From positions 1 to 64,000 of the forward strand of contig JACEEZ010000139.1 in assembly GCA_016584305.1 (NCBI GenBank): a DNA stretch of 64,000 nucleotides. Reading direction: 5' to 3'. Every line of letters starts with the position of its first letter. Position 1 is the first letter of the stretch. Under the pieces are notes generated by a model. That model searched no databases. It was not told the origin of the DNA and saw nothing but the letters and a program-made list of their open reading frames with translations. Source of the stretch: Chionoecetes opilio. Taxonomy: Eukaryota > Arthropoda > Malacostraca > Decapoda > Majidae. Shown one piece after another: positions 12,067-27,000 of this stretch. The translations under genes were made by a program, and so were the position numbers.

Positions 12067-15000
12067 ATCTATATATATATATATATAATATAGATATTAA
12101 TGAAGCTTATCTCAAAAAAATCCATCGTGAGGAATTTAGTTTCAGGATCACATTTTACTAGACATGAACAAAAAAATATATAATACAACCTAAGAATAGT
12201 AAAGTATTGTCGTTTTCACCCAATGTTCCTAAAATTGAACGGATTTTTGTAAAAAAATGATTATTCGGAAACTTCTGCTGCTATCACTTCAAACTCTTTC
12301 ACAGATATCATCTATCTACCTAGCTTATTGTGTAAAAATTCCAGCTCACTACGAAAATTTGACCAAAAAGTGGAAATGCCCCCTTAACTCAAGTCCGCTA
12401 ACCCCAAATTTTTTTTAGTTTTATACTAATATATGTGTTTCATTTCGGGGTTTTTTTTCACCCTTTTTCTGGCTCGAAAAGCCTTTACAAACCTACCACA
12501 CGGCCAAAACTATGATTCAGCCTTTAGTTTTTTTTTTAAGTTTAAACCCTAAAAATCTGTCTTTTTTTTAGCTCTAAAGCAAAAAAACTAGTTTTTGGTT
12601 CTAAGCCCTTAAAAAATAACCCATAAAGTCTGATTTTAATAGTTTTGGCACTTTTCAAGGTTTTTTTAGGTGTGTTTTAGAGCAAGACTGATTTTTCATT
12701 TTTTTTTTATTAATAAAATTAACGTTAACAGGTTTTCGGGATAATTCCTTTATTAACGAGATGAACTGATTAAACGTTATCGAAGTTAATTTTTTGGTTA
12801 GCGGATTAAAACGGTTAACGAAGTTAACTTTTGATTAACGGCGCCCACCACCTGGGTGTAGTCCCAAAACCGTAAAATAGGTGGCAAAGTAAAGCAAGAG
12901 TTCCGGACCCAACGCGTAGCTGAGCCGTTTTTTTTTGTCGTCAAGCCCGTCCTTGGATTTACGAATCTCAATCCAATAACACTGCTGAAATGTGTGTTTA
13001 TACTACTTTGTGATATTGTTTCAATGTTATTATTCGGCTCCTACCAAGCTTGTTGTGTTTTTGAGCGAAACCAATCCTTTTTCAATTTCGACAAAAAACG
13101 GAATTCGATCCAGACGGTGCTTGGACACATTAAACACGGCTCTGCAGCTGTACAGCCTACAAACTGGTTCCGAAACCTTTGCTTTACTTTTGCCCCTATT
13201 TTAAGTGTTTTTGGGATTACATCATACATATTGTATTTCAAGATGTCACCTCCTCACGCAAGGCTGTCTCGAACAGGAAGGGAATGAAATTGAAGAGCCT
13301 GATCTGCATGAAAGGGTCAAAGGACAAAAACCACGAACTTATCGACTGAGGATATGCCGAGTGTAAGCAAAGTTGATACATCAATATGCCGAATAACATT
13401 ATTTTTTGCTGACTTTCTGTATACATGTCACACAAAGGTTGTGAGTGCCTGATATGCCAAGTGAAACCAAGAGAATGCAGTTTAGGGGAGGCGGTGCAGA
13501 GTGGTTAGCGTCACCGAGTGCGTTCTCGAAGACCCAATTCGATCCCGAGTGATACCCTAATCCACTTGAAATCGTTCTGCAACCGTCGAGTGGCCCTAAG
13601 ACACCCACATGCCCCTGTCCATTAACTCTAACCTTCGACTGCGAGTTGCATGGAGGACACAGGGGGGCGGCCTAAGCCTCTAATTCAGGCGTCACTATAA
13701 GATGCCTGCTGCCCGCCACCACGGGCGAAGGGCCAAAGTCACAGCCCTCGAGTTGAGCCTCAAACCAAAAAAAAAAAAAAAAAAAGAAGAAGTTTATACA
13801 GTGCCGAGTTTATAAGGGGTTTACTGTACTCGTGTATCGTCCTTGCCGTGTTAACTAGGATTCTGCTCTTGGCTCTCGACCCATCAGATTGAATCTCCCT
13901 ACAACTCTTCTCATCTGCCCATGTTAAACACACACATACCTACCCTTCACCCCCGCTCCCCCTCCCCATTTCTCAACTAAATTCATTCTGTTATGTTTCG
14001 TTTTTTTGGTTACATGGGAAAGGATAGAGCTAGACCGCCATAATAGGTTAAGTAGTTTTTTTCGTAGTGGTGTGTTGGGGGCGAGTACGGGGTGTCCACC
14101 AAGGCCACAGGTCACTCATAACTAACTCTGAAGACGACAGTGTGGTCATCAGTGTCCACTCGTCTTATGTAGGAACATTTACATGTGACGGCAGAGTGGT
14201 AAAAGTTTTCTCGAATGTTCCCGACTATCATATAAGTCTCTTCAAAATGTATCAGCAACTTGGAGCGATTTATCTTCATGTATATGCCCTCAGTAATTCT
14301 TTTTCAATGTTCCATTAATATATAGTGTCAACCTTCGTGGAGGACGAGGTTTGGTATTATAAACCTGATTCTGATGGTGACTGATTCTTATGTATTTTAA
14401 TCAAACCCAGGTGCATGCAAAAGTGTGTTGAGGAGATACTACTCCCAGTCCTCCGACCTATTAGTGTTTAACTCGTAAAATATTCATTTGAAATATAAAG
14501 TTCACACGTTACTTTCTTGTCGATAATTTAAATTCTGTTCAAGGAGTTAGATCTTTGGGATAAATCTTGAACTGGGGCAACATACTCCATAATTAATCTT
14601 CCATTTCTTTTTTGTTGTAACACTCCTGGGTTCATTGGAGGAGTAAATGAATCTTCAACGGATCCCAAGTTCACGGCAACACACCTGACCCCTAACTGCC
14701 CCTGGTGTCATTGGAACGTCTCTGAGACTATTGACACTTTTTCCTGCGCAGTGTCCCGCGCTTCCCTCCCACCATGTAGTGCTACGCTCTCAACTCCTCA
14801 CCCTGAACGTCGCCACCTTTGACCTGCCCACCCTGCTGGCGGGGGCTGGCCTCCCGCCATGTGGCAGCATGCACAGCTGGTCCCCGTATTGTTACATTTG
14901 GGCCCACTACACTCATGGTTCCCGACGGCAACACGCCTGACCGCCTCCGTCAGTCCCTTGACCCCCATCGCCGCAGGTGCAGGAACGTCTCTGAGACTAT

Positions 15001-18000
15001 TGAACACTTTCTTCTTCCTGCAGTGTCCACGCTCCATTCCCAACCGTGTAGTGCCCATTCTCAACTCCTCACCCTGAACCAGTGTGTGACCACCTGTGAC
15101 CTTGCCCACGCCTGCTGGCGGGGGCTAGCGTCCACCCCTCCCGGCAACAACGCTGTCATCCGCCTCCCTGTGGCCGCATCCTGAGGAAGACAGGTCAACT
15201 ACCAGCGCTTGTGATATGCATCATAGACAATCACCAGGGCTCATAGTGTTCCCCAGGGATCCTCGCAGCCCTAAAAACAACAACAAAGTGGACGTAAAAG
15301 TCCCGCGGCGGGTAGTTGATATTAGGGCCGTTGCGGACAGTAAATAACTACAGTAGATTAAACGTCCTGGTGGTGGGGTACTAGCCTCGACTGTTGCGAT
15401 TCCCGGACGTTTTGTGGTTCCCGACCAGTGCTGTCCACCTATTAGTTTCGGGAAAACGAGGGTTGTGTGTAATTTAGTTTACTTTTTCGTAATTTTATGG
15501 CTCGACAACATTCATTTTTTGTATAGCAAGGAAAGATCTGGGCGTGAAGGGGTTAAAGGATTTTTTTTTTTCGTAACTGATTTTATCATAAAGCGAGGCG
15601 TTCACCGCTGTATAGGCAGTGGCAAGCTGCAAGCTTTACACAACTAGGATACTACACAAATTTAACTATCTCAGGTATGAGTTGTAGTTGATATTCATCA
15701 GGATTTCAGGGCATGGTATAGTGGTGGTGGTGTAGAAGGGATGGTGGGGTGGTAGTGTTGTTAGTAGTAGAGATGGCTGAGGTGGTGATGGTAGAATTAC
15801 AGTATTACTTTGAATAAAGTCGGTACCGCTTGATTTCAGTCTTTTTCATTAAACGTCAGCTGGAGATAAGTGATGTTTTTGCAAATACTTCACGGGATTT
15901 TTCCATCGTCTAGGGTAATAGGCCACCCCCTTTTTTTTTTTTTTGGGGGGCCCCCTGAATTATGCTCCCGTCCAAGGTCCATAAAATCTTGATTAGATAG
16001 ACACTTGGGAACAACGCTAGGGGGTGCTATCGACCAATAGTTGATGTTATTTTTAACCACAATAAGGCAATTTAAGTGTTTCCTATGTTTGAAAATCAGG
16101 TTTTCACTAATAAAACCAATGGTTTTTGATATACTCCGGTCCATACCATGAAACGTTGGTTTAGAACAAATAGTATTTGAAAGTTAAATAATTATTGAGA
16201 ATGAGAAATAATAATTGGAGACAAATCAGAACTTCATACTACTCTTGTGCACACAATCTATAATCTTTCAGCCTCAATGGAGAAGTATATTCACACCAAA
16301 CATTTTGACATAACAGTTTCTTAAAGCCTTCGGACCATACATGAGTAGATCATCTTCAAATTACTATTTCTTCTACCATGTCATGGTATGACAATGGTAT
16401 ATCAAAACTATTAGTTTTAATTATGAAAACCTGATTTTCAACATAAGAACACTTAATATTGCTTACTGTGTTTAAAATAACATCAAAATATTGGTCGCTA
16501 GGCCCCAGTTGTCCCCAAGTTACCTATCAAGATTATGGACCTTTGGAACGGGATCTATTATTCTTGCAGTGGCCTATTAAGAAGCACGATTTACCACACC
16601 ATCTATACCCACTGTAAATAACCGAGATGGACAAGACCTTAGCTGCCTCGACTGCAGCTTTGCTTGTTTCCAGGGGGCACTCCGTAGTGTAGTGGTTAGC
16701 ACGCTCGTTCACCGAGAATCTGGGTTTCGGATCCCGGGTGGAGCGGAAACATATGGGCTTGTTTCCTTTAAGCCCCAGCCCTTCCCACCGCAGTGGGGAA
16801 TGGGTACGGTTGTCAGCCGGGGGTTTGTGACACCCCTCCCGGGATGGTGGCTTCGGCCACCACTAACCACTAAGGATGAATGATAAAATGTTGATATGGA
16901 GACTGGGCCTACGGCGTTGCTCTGGCCCTGTAAATACAACTAGATGAATACAAGTGCGCGCGGTGGCGCAGACATGAATTGTACAGAATATAAAAGTAAC
17001 TTAATTTTTGGTCAGGGGTTTTAATGAAATTCACTTAGTAACGTATTGAAATAATTAATAACATATATGGACTTTTATTATGATATATTTGTTAATAGTG
17101 TATCAATTCTGCTGTGTCTCTAAGGCTCATACCCCTGGCAGCGAGTGTCTGGTGGTGCTGCATGCTCGGCAGCCCTATGCCACGAGCCGCCACGGGTATA
17201 GGTGTATGAGGTAAGCGTGAGCAGGGTAATTTTTCAGCAGTGTTGAAAATAAATTATTTCAAGAACTAAAAGTTTCTGTGCTTAGTTGAAACAAGTTTTG
17301 AACACAGATATTGACGTACAACTGGAAACTATAATGTGCATATAAGCAGGGCTATCACTCACTGAACGGATAAGGATTCTGTAAATCTTGAGATTCACCA
17401 GGCCATACTGCCATCAGCACAGAAGCTTTCGTGGATGTAGGTAGTTGTTAGTAACAGGAACTACCACGTGTAGGCCTCACGCCTCTGTAGCTTCTTATTT
17501 TCTTATGTTCTTTCCTTATTTCCTTATAGGCAATACTTGATCCGTGATTAATCAACGTCACACAAGCAAGCACACACTGTGACTTGGCCCCACTCCGTAC
17601 CTCCCTCCCGCCTTAACTCATCAGTGGGTGTCCTACCTAAGCCCCTCAACAACCACTGAAAAAGGTAGATGTGATGGGATATTATGTTCCTTTATTCAAT
17701 TCTAAGTTTCAGTGCTTTTACCGTATTTGCCGGCGCATAGACACACCTCCGCAAAGACTCACCCGTATTTTACAGGAGGTTTTTCAGACACATTAAATTA
17801 TGGGTGTTTTTGAGGGAAAAAAAAATCGTAATTTATCAAAATTTATTTAAAAAAAAAAAAGGATTTGCAGGTGAAACAAATGATTATGAGCATGTACCGG
17901 AGATATAAATACAATATTCACATGGCCATGAATGTGAATAAAAATATACTAGTTAAAATGTAAAGGAATGATGACCGGATAATCAAAATCGGTCATAATA

Positions 18001-21000
18001 TATTCAGGATGCCCTCACGAATTGATATTCTAATATTTTGCTACCTATGCCATGTACTTAGATTTAATGTTGTAGTATTCTTTGTTGCTTTTCTCTATGT
18101 GTTTGACTTTGTGGAATAATTTGCAGTGTATATATATTGGTATATATTTTTGGTAGTGGGCTTTCAATAGTCCCTGAACTCTTACCTACTCATCGGTAGC
18201 TTTCTTCATTCTGAGTATTTTGAGCCATTTCCCATGCCCAACTGAATATAATGGAATACACTAGTACAGTTACTACTGGTACTACAGTTATTTCCAGGCC
18301 CAAAATTTAGTTAGGTTTAATTCAGATTAGGTTAGGTTAGAGGTGGGTTTAATCAGATGATATAGAGGAAAAACGAATATTACCAATAATATGGCAGTGT
18401 GATAACGTAGCAATGTTTGCAGGGGCAGACCTGGACGGGGCAGGTTGCCCCCTCCTCCCCACACATGTAAAAAAACATTGATGTCCGACAAAAACGAGAG
18501 CCAGATTAATTCAAACCCATCAAAACTAATTCAGTGAGGACTAAGTTTCGGCCTCGAAATCGGTGTTTTGCCCATAACAAACATTTCCGAAAGATATTTT
18601 AGTCTACAGTTTAGCTAACTGTCTGTAAGGTAGCCATCTCTACCCTGTGTTATTGTTGTAATTGTTGAAGGGCAACCGTTGTCGGTATCGACGATATTTG
18701 CCCTGGCTTACGACCTATGTGAATCTATCACAGTCGCGAGGGTTGATTATCTTCTTCAGGAAGGTACAGGTGGTAAGGCTGGTTCACCCTCTGCAATCAA
18801 CGCAGCGTTTCCGTACAGCCGATGCCCTGTATTCACACTATTTCCGCACGGTTCCGTCATTTTTGGCAGTTCCTGCTCACCCTCTAGCAGACATGGTGCC
18901 TCAGAGGGGCTATGGTTGAACAATTTGCATTATGAGCACTTGCTGTTGGATGAAAGAGATTGAACTCTAGAAGACACTGTTTTGGGTACCTACAGCCTTG
19001 AGAAAACGATAATTATCAGCACGGCGAGTCCTCATTACTGTAAATATTCTTCCCCAGAAAACCGTTACGTGACAGGACGGTGTTATTGGAGCGTGACAGC
19101 AGCGCACCGTTAAGTGTAACACGTCTATTTGTTTGAATGGTAGAAATTCTAACGGATTTTGATGATACGGTGCCGTTTCACCTGATGGTATGGTGTGATT
19201 CGGCCTTGAGGCGGACGAATTTGGCGCCGTGATGGGTCCCTTGGTCTTGCTTGGTGCACCAGGTGGAAGACTTTTGTACCCCGTCTACATCAACCGTTTG
19301 CAGCCTTTTACCTATCACTCTTTCATACACGTTTCCTATCCGTAGAGGTACAGTGAGATTGAGGGTCGAGGTGGTACAAAGGCCTATGCTGTTTTCCTAT
19401 CCACCTTGCTTATCACTGTAGCGCGCTAACGCCAAAAACTCACACACGCACCTGCATCGGCTTAGAGGCCACCCCCCTTGTCTGGGGACCCCCCCCACAG
19501 GATTAGTGGGTGACCCTACCTGACCTGACTTGTCCCCTCAGCTGACCAACTGCAACACCAGCCATGTAGATTCAGTCGCCCCAGGACACACATGACCACA
19601 CGCCGCGCACCTCCAATCCCCACGTTTGTCAATGACTCGCTGTCAAAAAACTACAAAGCCCCAACACGGACGCCTTTCTCCATCCTTGTGTGTATAGGAC
19701 AACTTCCCCAATATACTACACCTTCTCTCACGCGCTCAAAAACTACAAAAAAACTTTAACACCTCTGTGATTCCCTAATTCCATTTATCAACATACTCCA
19801 GTCCAGCGAAAATTCAATCACCAGTTGCTGCTCTTCTATCATCTCCTTCCAACTGTTTTGTGTCAACTTGTGTTGCCCGAGTCCGAAATGCGGTTAAGGC
19901 TACACCTAATATGCGGGATGTTTGTCCTTTTCCATGGGTGCGGGAGGAGTCTGAGCGGTATGACCCATGGTGTTGCGCGAGGGGCGTCGCCGAGTGAAGT
20001 ATCCCTGGTGAGCGGCAGACCAGAGATATCAGACGTTTTACAATGGAGAGCAGCAGAGGGGGTGGATGATTTTTACATCTGACACGGCCATATCTTGGCA
20101 GCAACAATCGCTATCTCTTTGCCCCAGCTCTTGTTTTCCTCTAAACTCCAACCTTTTCTTAGTATTTCTGCATTACTGTTTATACACAGTTACTATTTTG
20201 TCCTCAGTGGACTACTGCTCAACCCAGATCACTCCAAACCCTTAGTAAAATACACACCGGCTGTTTCTGCTTCTCTGCCCGACTCTCATGCGCTAATATG
20301 GCCGCATTAGACGCAGGTGAACTTTGCATTCCTTTTTAAGGGAAAAAAAACTGCGTCTTATGCGCCGGCAAATTACTGTATGGTTTAAATTAGTGTTAAG
20401 TGGATGTTTTAACCCCACAGTGGCCAGCGCCGTATATTTACCGGCGATTTAAAAAAAATCTCTGTGGCCATCTTGTGACTTGGGAGACTTTTCATACTTT
20501 GTCATGGCACTTTTCATACCTCTACCCATCACCTTACTGACCAATCACCTCCCCCCCAAAGGCTGTGTCACGTTGAGGGTCACACGTCAATACACGTATA
20601 ATAAAATCTCACGTGATAAAGAGTGAGTGAATAAAGTACCTAAAATTAGATTAATATATATATATATTACTATATCTATGATATATATATATATATTATA
20701 TATATATATATATATAATATATATATATATATATAATCATATATTAATTAAGTATTATATATATATATATATATATATTATATTACCTACTTCTAGTTAC
20801 TTCTTTTAGATATTCAGTTGAAAAGAACAATTAACGCACGTTTACAATGAAATATTTTGTGCGTCAAAACAAAAACCTCTGAATTTGCGTAAACGTAGCT
20901 CGGCTCGTAGGCTCGCACAACCTCACATAACTCGTACAGACCTCTTGCACTCCAATCTCCTGGACCCACGCCCCATCAGCCTCATTAATGCCCTAACCCA

Positions 21001-24000
21001 CATTCTACGGACCCTCAATGTCGGTTCGCGGTCCCCTTGAGCGCGGAAAAAATCTTGCCTAAAATCATGGAAATAATGAGAGGTGAGTCCCAAAATGTAT
21101 CAATTATGGTGTTTTCTAATCATTTCGACACACTTTTAGCAAAAAAAAAAATACAAAATTGCTCGCAACCAATGGAAGGTTTTTTGTGAAAATGCTTTTG
21201 CTCTTTAAGGTTAAGGCAAAAAGTGACCAATCCAGAAAAAATAGGTATAGTTCCAAGTTCAAGCACACAATTCAAATTATCCTCAAGTTCTTATTCCAGC
21301 ATCACGTGTTTTGCTAATGCACGCTCAATTACACCACATTAACATGAGGGTTGGTGTATTGGTAAAACATTGTATTATTTACGTAGCCTATAATTTATAA
21401 ATATTTGCCTATACGTTCAAACCTCGATATAAACGGACCTAAAGGGGGAGAGGAGTGGTTCCGTTAAAGCCTATTGTCCGTTATAGCTAGGGTAATTTTC
21501 CCAGGTGGAACAAATATATGACAAAAAACGGAAATTGTGAATAGATGAGAAATAATCACAAACACACACTGTGTAGCGATGTGGGAGGTAAACAGGACTG
21601 GGCACTACATGATGAATTTGGTCCCTCAGCTACACGTAAATAAATGAGAAGTAAGCCACAAACACAACCAACACCGTGTATCTAGTCAAGCTCAAGCTCT
21701 AGTGAAAGGTAAACAAATTTACTACGAGCCAGATTCAGCCGTGGCTTCCAAAGGTATTGCTTATTATCATGACTAATGCTCATTATTATATATATTATAT
21801 GGTTGTGAAGTGCAGTTCTATACACGTGTCACTATTTAGGTCAGTGTAGCACTGCGTGTCACCTTAGATAAGGGTGATTTAGGGTGTTGAGGTGACAGGG
21901 AGACGTAGCAGTAGCCACGCCATAACACAAATAGTCACTATTTTAAACAATACACACCTTCTAACACTAAATCACTAGCAACACAGGCTCCTTCCTTATA
22001 TTATTATATCTTAATATGTGATACATCAAAACTCCTTAAAACCCAAGCATTCCAAAGTAAAATGAGAAAATAATACAATTATGTAGAGTTGACAATTTGA
22101 GTGGCGATAAGCAGTCTAATATGGAAAAAAAAAAAAAAAAAAGTCACGCAAATGGAGTCCGTTACATCCGAAGTCCGTTACATCGAGGTCCGTTATATCG
22201 AGGTTTGACTGTACTGGTAAGGTCATGAGTATTTAACATGTAAAATAAAAAAGAACAGTTCACAACTAAAAAGTTAAGACACAAAAAGACTTACTGGTTA
22301 GGAGCAGTGCGAGCCAAGGAGCAGTCATTTTCATAGCCACCATAGGCATTCTGCATTCCAGTGTGTATTATGTTCCCAACAGGAATGTCCACATCGTTGC
22401 TGCACAGGAACTGCAGGGCTCGCACAACTTCATTGCCTTTAGACTGAGGAAAGTAAACAATTCAGTAAAATCTTCCATATGACTCTTGGCTGCATTACAT
22501 TCTACATCTAACAATACAAAAAGATAATTTTTCAATACAGGTTTTGACGTACTTCACAGCCAAGCAATAAGTGATCAATTATTTTACTAGGAAAAACTGG
22601 CTATAGGCACCTAAGATTTTATAGAGGATAAAGCAATGAATGATTGGGGAAATTGATATCTTTATCTCAAAAAGGTTGGGGTTTTTTTTCCAGGGAGGCG
22701 GTCACCCTTAACACTTCAGTAGATTGTTCCCTACCCGCTCTTATTTGGGGTCATTGATTTGAAGCACAGTATTCAAACCTCTGCACTAACACATATTTGA
22801 GGTGGGAAAAAATCTCTGGATACATTCATTTTCAAACTTCTTTACACCGATCTAGCATTTATTATTATTATTATTATTTTTTTTTTTTTTTTATGTTGGA
22901 GCCTATAGTGCCTGTAGGCTTTCTATCTTCTTTCCTTGAGGACTCAGGTTGTTGGCCCTGCATATTCTGGAGGGCTGTGATGGTTGGCTCTCGCCCGTGG
23001 TGGCGCAAGCTGGATTTTTAACGTGACACTTGTGATTTGAGGCTCATGCTGCCCCCTGGTGCCCTCCACCGCACTCGCAGTCGAAGGTGAGGTTGATGGG
23101 CAGCATGTGAGTCTCTTTGGCCACTCGACGATAGATGAAACAGTTGCTCCTGGCGGGACTTGAACTCGGGACCTTGTGCTCACCACTTTCAGGTTCTAGT
23201 CATCCAGCCACTACATTAAAATTGCAAAAAGAGTAAAGCCCCTAGCGAGATTCAAACTCGCGACCTCGAGCTTACCACTCACAGACGGCCACTACCTCCC
23301 CGAGCATCCCTTTAACCCGTAAAGTGTTTAGTACGTATATATAAGACTTTATACGTACTCCTAGGAGAAGTGTTTAGTACGTATATATACGGAGCCGATT
23401 TTGTTGTACTTTGTGGTAATTTGTCGTCTAGAAAACAATCAATTGTCCTTATATTATGGTTAGGCTTTATTATTACAGCTCTCATTATTTTTATTTTGTC
23501 TTTGAACTGTCTATTTTGCATAGAAGAAACATGACAACGAGAAGTTTAGTAAAATATTACGTATATCAGCTGAAATGCTTATGTTCTTGTACTTTTTAAA
23601 AATTTATTTAATGATAACCTCCAGTATAATAACATTCAACACTATTCCAGCTATAAAAGCTATATAATGCTTTCATTTATTTGCGCGGGAGTGCGATACC
23701 ATTGTTATGTTGGCAGCCCTGCAGGCTTGGTACTGTGTTGGCGCGAGAGCCTTCTCCAGGCAGGCATACAGCCACGCTCCCTTCCAGCTGATTTTTTAAT
23801 CGCAGTTTTTTCACATTCTCAACGATGAAAATGTCACAGAATTAGAAGACAGCGATCTGTCTAATGATAATGATGGCCCTGACTGTATCAAGGATTCAGG
23901 CAGTGAAAAGGAGGGGAGAGTTACAACGATCATTTGAGCCCCTCTGCCGTGTCTGCCTAAGTTCACCGTAACCTCTCGCTGCTCACAAAACTCTATGCGT

Positions 24001-27000
24001 ATAACATCAGAGCCCAAACCACGAGAACCTTCTGCGAGAGGGAAAACTCCTACCCTGAAAACGGGGGAGGAGTGATAGGGAATTTTCCAGAGAGAGGGCA
24101 CGAGGCTGCAGTTCCTCCCGACCGCGCATCCCCGTTGATCAGACAACAAGTACAGCGGCTACATCCCTGCTCCGCATCAACAGCACTCGTTGCTGTTTTA
24201 TATACTTTGATGACTATAATATAGAGTATATTACGCAAAAGAAAAAGTCATCCAAATTGATCGGGAGTTTATCAAAATCAACGGAAGCTACATAGCAAGG
24301 GCTGGCACGTTTATCGGTGTGAGTCAAAGACGTGAGGTGAAAGGAGCCGTCAAGGCTGCCAACATAAACTTTTCCACAATCTCATTTACGCACTTTTAGG
24401 CAATGATCCACTGTTTTTCCTGGTGAAACATGTTTCATATGTAGATGCAATGCAATACAATGCAGTACAATTATGTTTTGTACTTATACAAGAGTACAGG
24501 CATTATATACCAGCTTGTTGAATTCCTTAATATATTACCGGTATAAAAGAGTTAGATAAACATTCTCAGCATATATCTCTATAAAAACATAGAGTAATAA
24601 CTATAAAGGCATGTAACAAATGCTTGAAATATATCGGAAATAAGAACTAGTGGTCGGAACTGACGTAGTATGTGACTAGACTTTTAGTCATCCACAGGCC
24701 GTGAAGTGGCTCCTGCCAGCCATGTTGCCAGATCAGAGAATAGTCTTCCTATTTTCTTCAAGACCATATCACCTCATTCGTAAATATGCGCACCAAAATA
24801 TGATATTGTAAGAACAAGTTACAAGATGCATATATCAAAATACCGGAGATTACAATATAATTATGATAAAATAAAATTTTGTTTTTCGCTGTGACATACC
24901 CAGACCCGAGGGAGGATCAGCTGGCAGGAAACGATGCCTACCTATGGAGACTTGGAGAAGGCTCTCGTACCCCGCACACACATCATTGCTTATGTTATAT
25001 TTTTGTTATTTTTTTGAGACAATAACATTTTTTTCCAAAAGCCCAACCTGACATAAGGTGTTCCTGTCACTTAGGTCAACACTGTACGGGTTAACATGGA
25101 GGAAAAATCCGTGGCAACATTAATTATGTATCAAACATTATTTCAAGTTCTGAGCCCAACAGCCTTTATCACAAGCAGTAATTTACTGTATTTTTCCCAT
25201 GTGTGAGAATATACATTTTTCCTAAATTTTAGATAAAAAAATGTGGCGTCACCTCATACAAGGATCAGCAGTGGTGATCAGGATAGCAGTTGGCGGACTA
25301 CTCCTTGCCCATAATCCAATCCACCCCTATAATTTCATGGTCATGAATTTGGACAATCTGGTGAAGCATCTAACAACTCAACTAGTCAACTGGAGTGTCA
25401 GCCTTAGCTCATCTGTCACCCTAATACTGCTACCGCCCGCCCCCTTCGCTGACAGGCTGTGTTTGCCAGTAACTGGGAGTCACTGTGTGGCCAGTACACT
25501 CTGAACAACTGAAGTGGTGCAAAATTTGACCACCAGACATAGAAATGTTCAAGAATCTACTACTAAAGAAACTACTTGCAAAATTTGCAAGTTTTAGGTT
25601 AAAAGTCATCCAACATGCAAATGAGCATGAAAATAAAGCTGCAGAAAGACAGTGACTCATCTGAAGAAAGTGATACATATGTTTAATATTGATAGTGATG
25701 AGGAGTTTTGTTGATTTCATGACAGTAAGGGAAATATTACTCAAATATCTTGTTTCTCTACTATGTTAAATTTATTGTTTTCTAAATTATGGGTTTGAAA
25801 AATTGGGGGCATCTAATACAGGAAAAAATACAATAATTTTTCATCGTTTCATTGTTTCATATCATCGGCCGTCTAGTCTAACTTCATGGGAATAACATGA
25901 TGGGAAAATCTTAAGTTAAACAGAAAGAAGAAGAAATATGTGTCAATGTGCTCATCCAGCTTTGGTGACTTTTTCTAAAACTAAGAGACAAGACATGCAG
26001 ATAGTACAACACTACACAGTACTTACCCACACATCAATTTTGCAAATGAAGAGAAATCCAAAATGGCTACTCCATCCTCAGGCAGCATATTCTTTTGCCA
26101 CATGATCAAACCACTGTGGTTTGGTCCATGTTTTTGTTTCGGCCATTTCAATGGAGCTGAGGTTTCATTATCTAATGTCTCTCATAATCTGGAAATTACA
26201 CATTCAATAGTGTGCCTTCCAGTGCCCTCCAATTTCATTTTTACAATTCTATATAACATGCTATAAAGCACACATTCTTTAAAATTCACCACCTTTCTTT
26301 AACCCCTAAGACATCACCAGAAAGTTACTGAGAAGTGCCAAAAAACATGAATTGTCTATCCCAGTAGTCCCAGCCAGATGGGTGGCCACGCCCCCCCCCC
26401 CCCCCCCCCCCCCCCCAAATGTATTGCTCTGTGTTCGGAATAGATTGGACATTTTATGTCAAATACTTGTTAAATTCAGGGTGTAATATTGGCATTTCAC
26501 ATGTTAGGAAACTGAAAGCATATGCAATTGTGAGTAGAAAGTCTTCTTTTGGGACAATATACTTTATAGACTTCTTTCTTTATGTGCGAGAATGAACATA
26601 GCCAAGAGTGAATCAAACATTGCACGATTTTTGACGGGGACTAGTAGTACAGGAGCATTAGAAAAAATTTAAAACGAAACCTAAAAAAAAATAGTAGAAA
26701 GCTGATTTTTTCAGGGGAGCTCCAAAAAACCATAAGCATGTCCACTGTGAAAAGTTCTGCAAAATTCAACCTGGTGGCATTTCAGAATTGAAGATGGCCG
26801 CTATAACAATTTTTGCGATAAAGGGTTTTAAATACCAAAAATCGGCATAACTGGCAACTTATTACAGGGGAAACCCATGCCATGTTCATTTTGAGTTAAA
26901 ATAATTAGCATAAATTTGTAATTACTAGTATATTATAATAACAGTGAGTGATAATAATTAGCATAAATTGCTAATTGCTAAATTGGTGTCAAGGCTGCTT

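Larger units (their letters stand above)
10875..13826. mobile_element. pogo/Tigger-like element, copy C (outer shell of a nest)
   Basis: It starts CAGTAAAACCCTTATAACTC after TA (10873-10874) and ends GAGTTTATAAGGGGTTTACTG before TA (13827-13828). These are the same termini as copies A and B. The interior holds a nested TIR element (11257-12853) and a SINE near the right end (13484-13785). No transposase frame survives. Confidence 0.8.
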
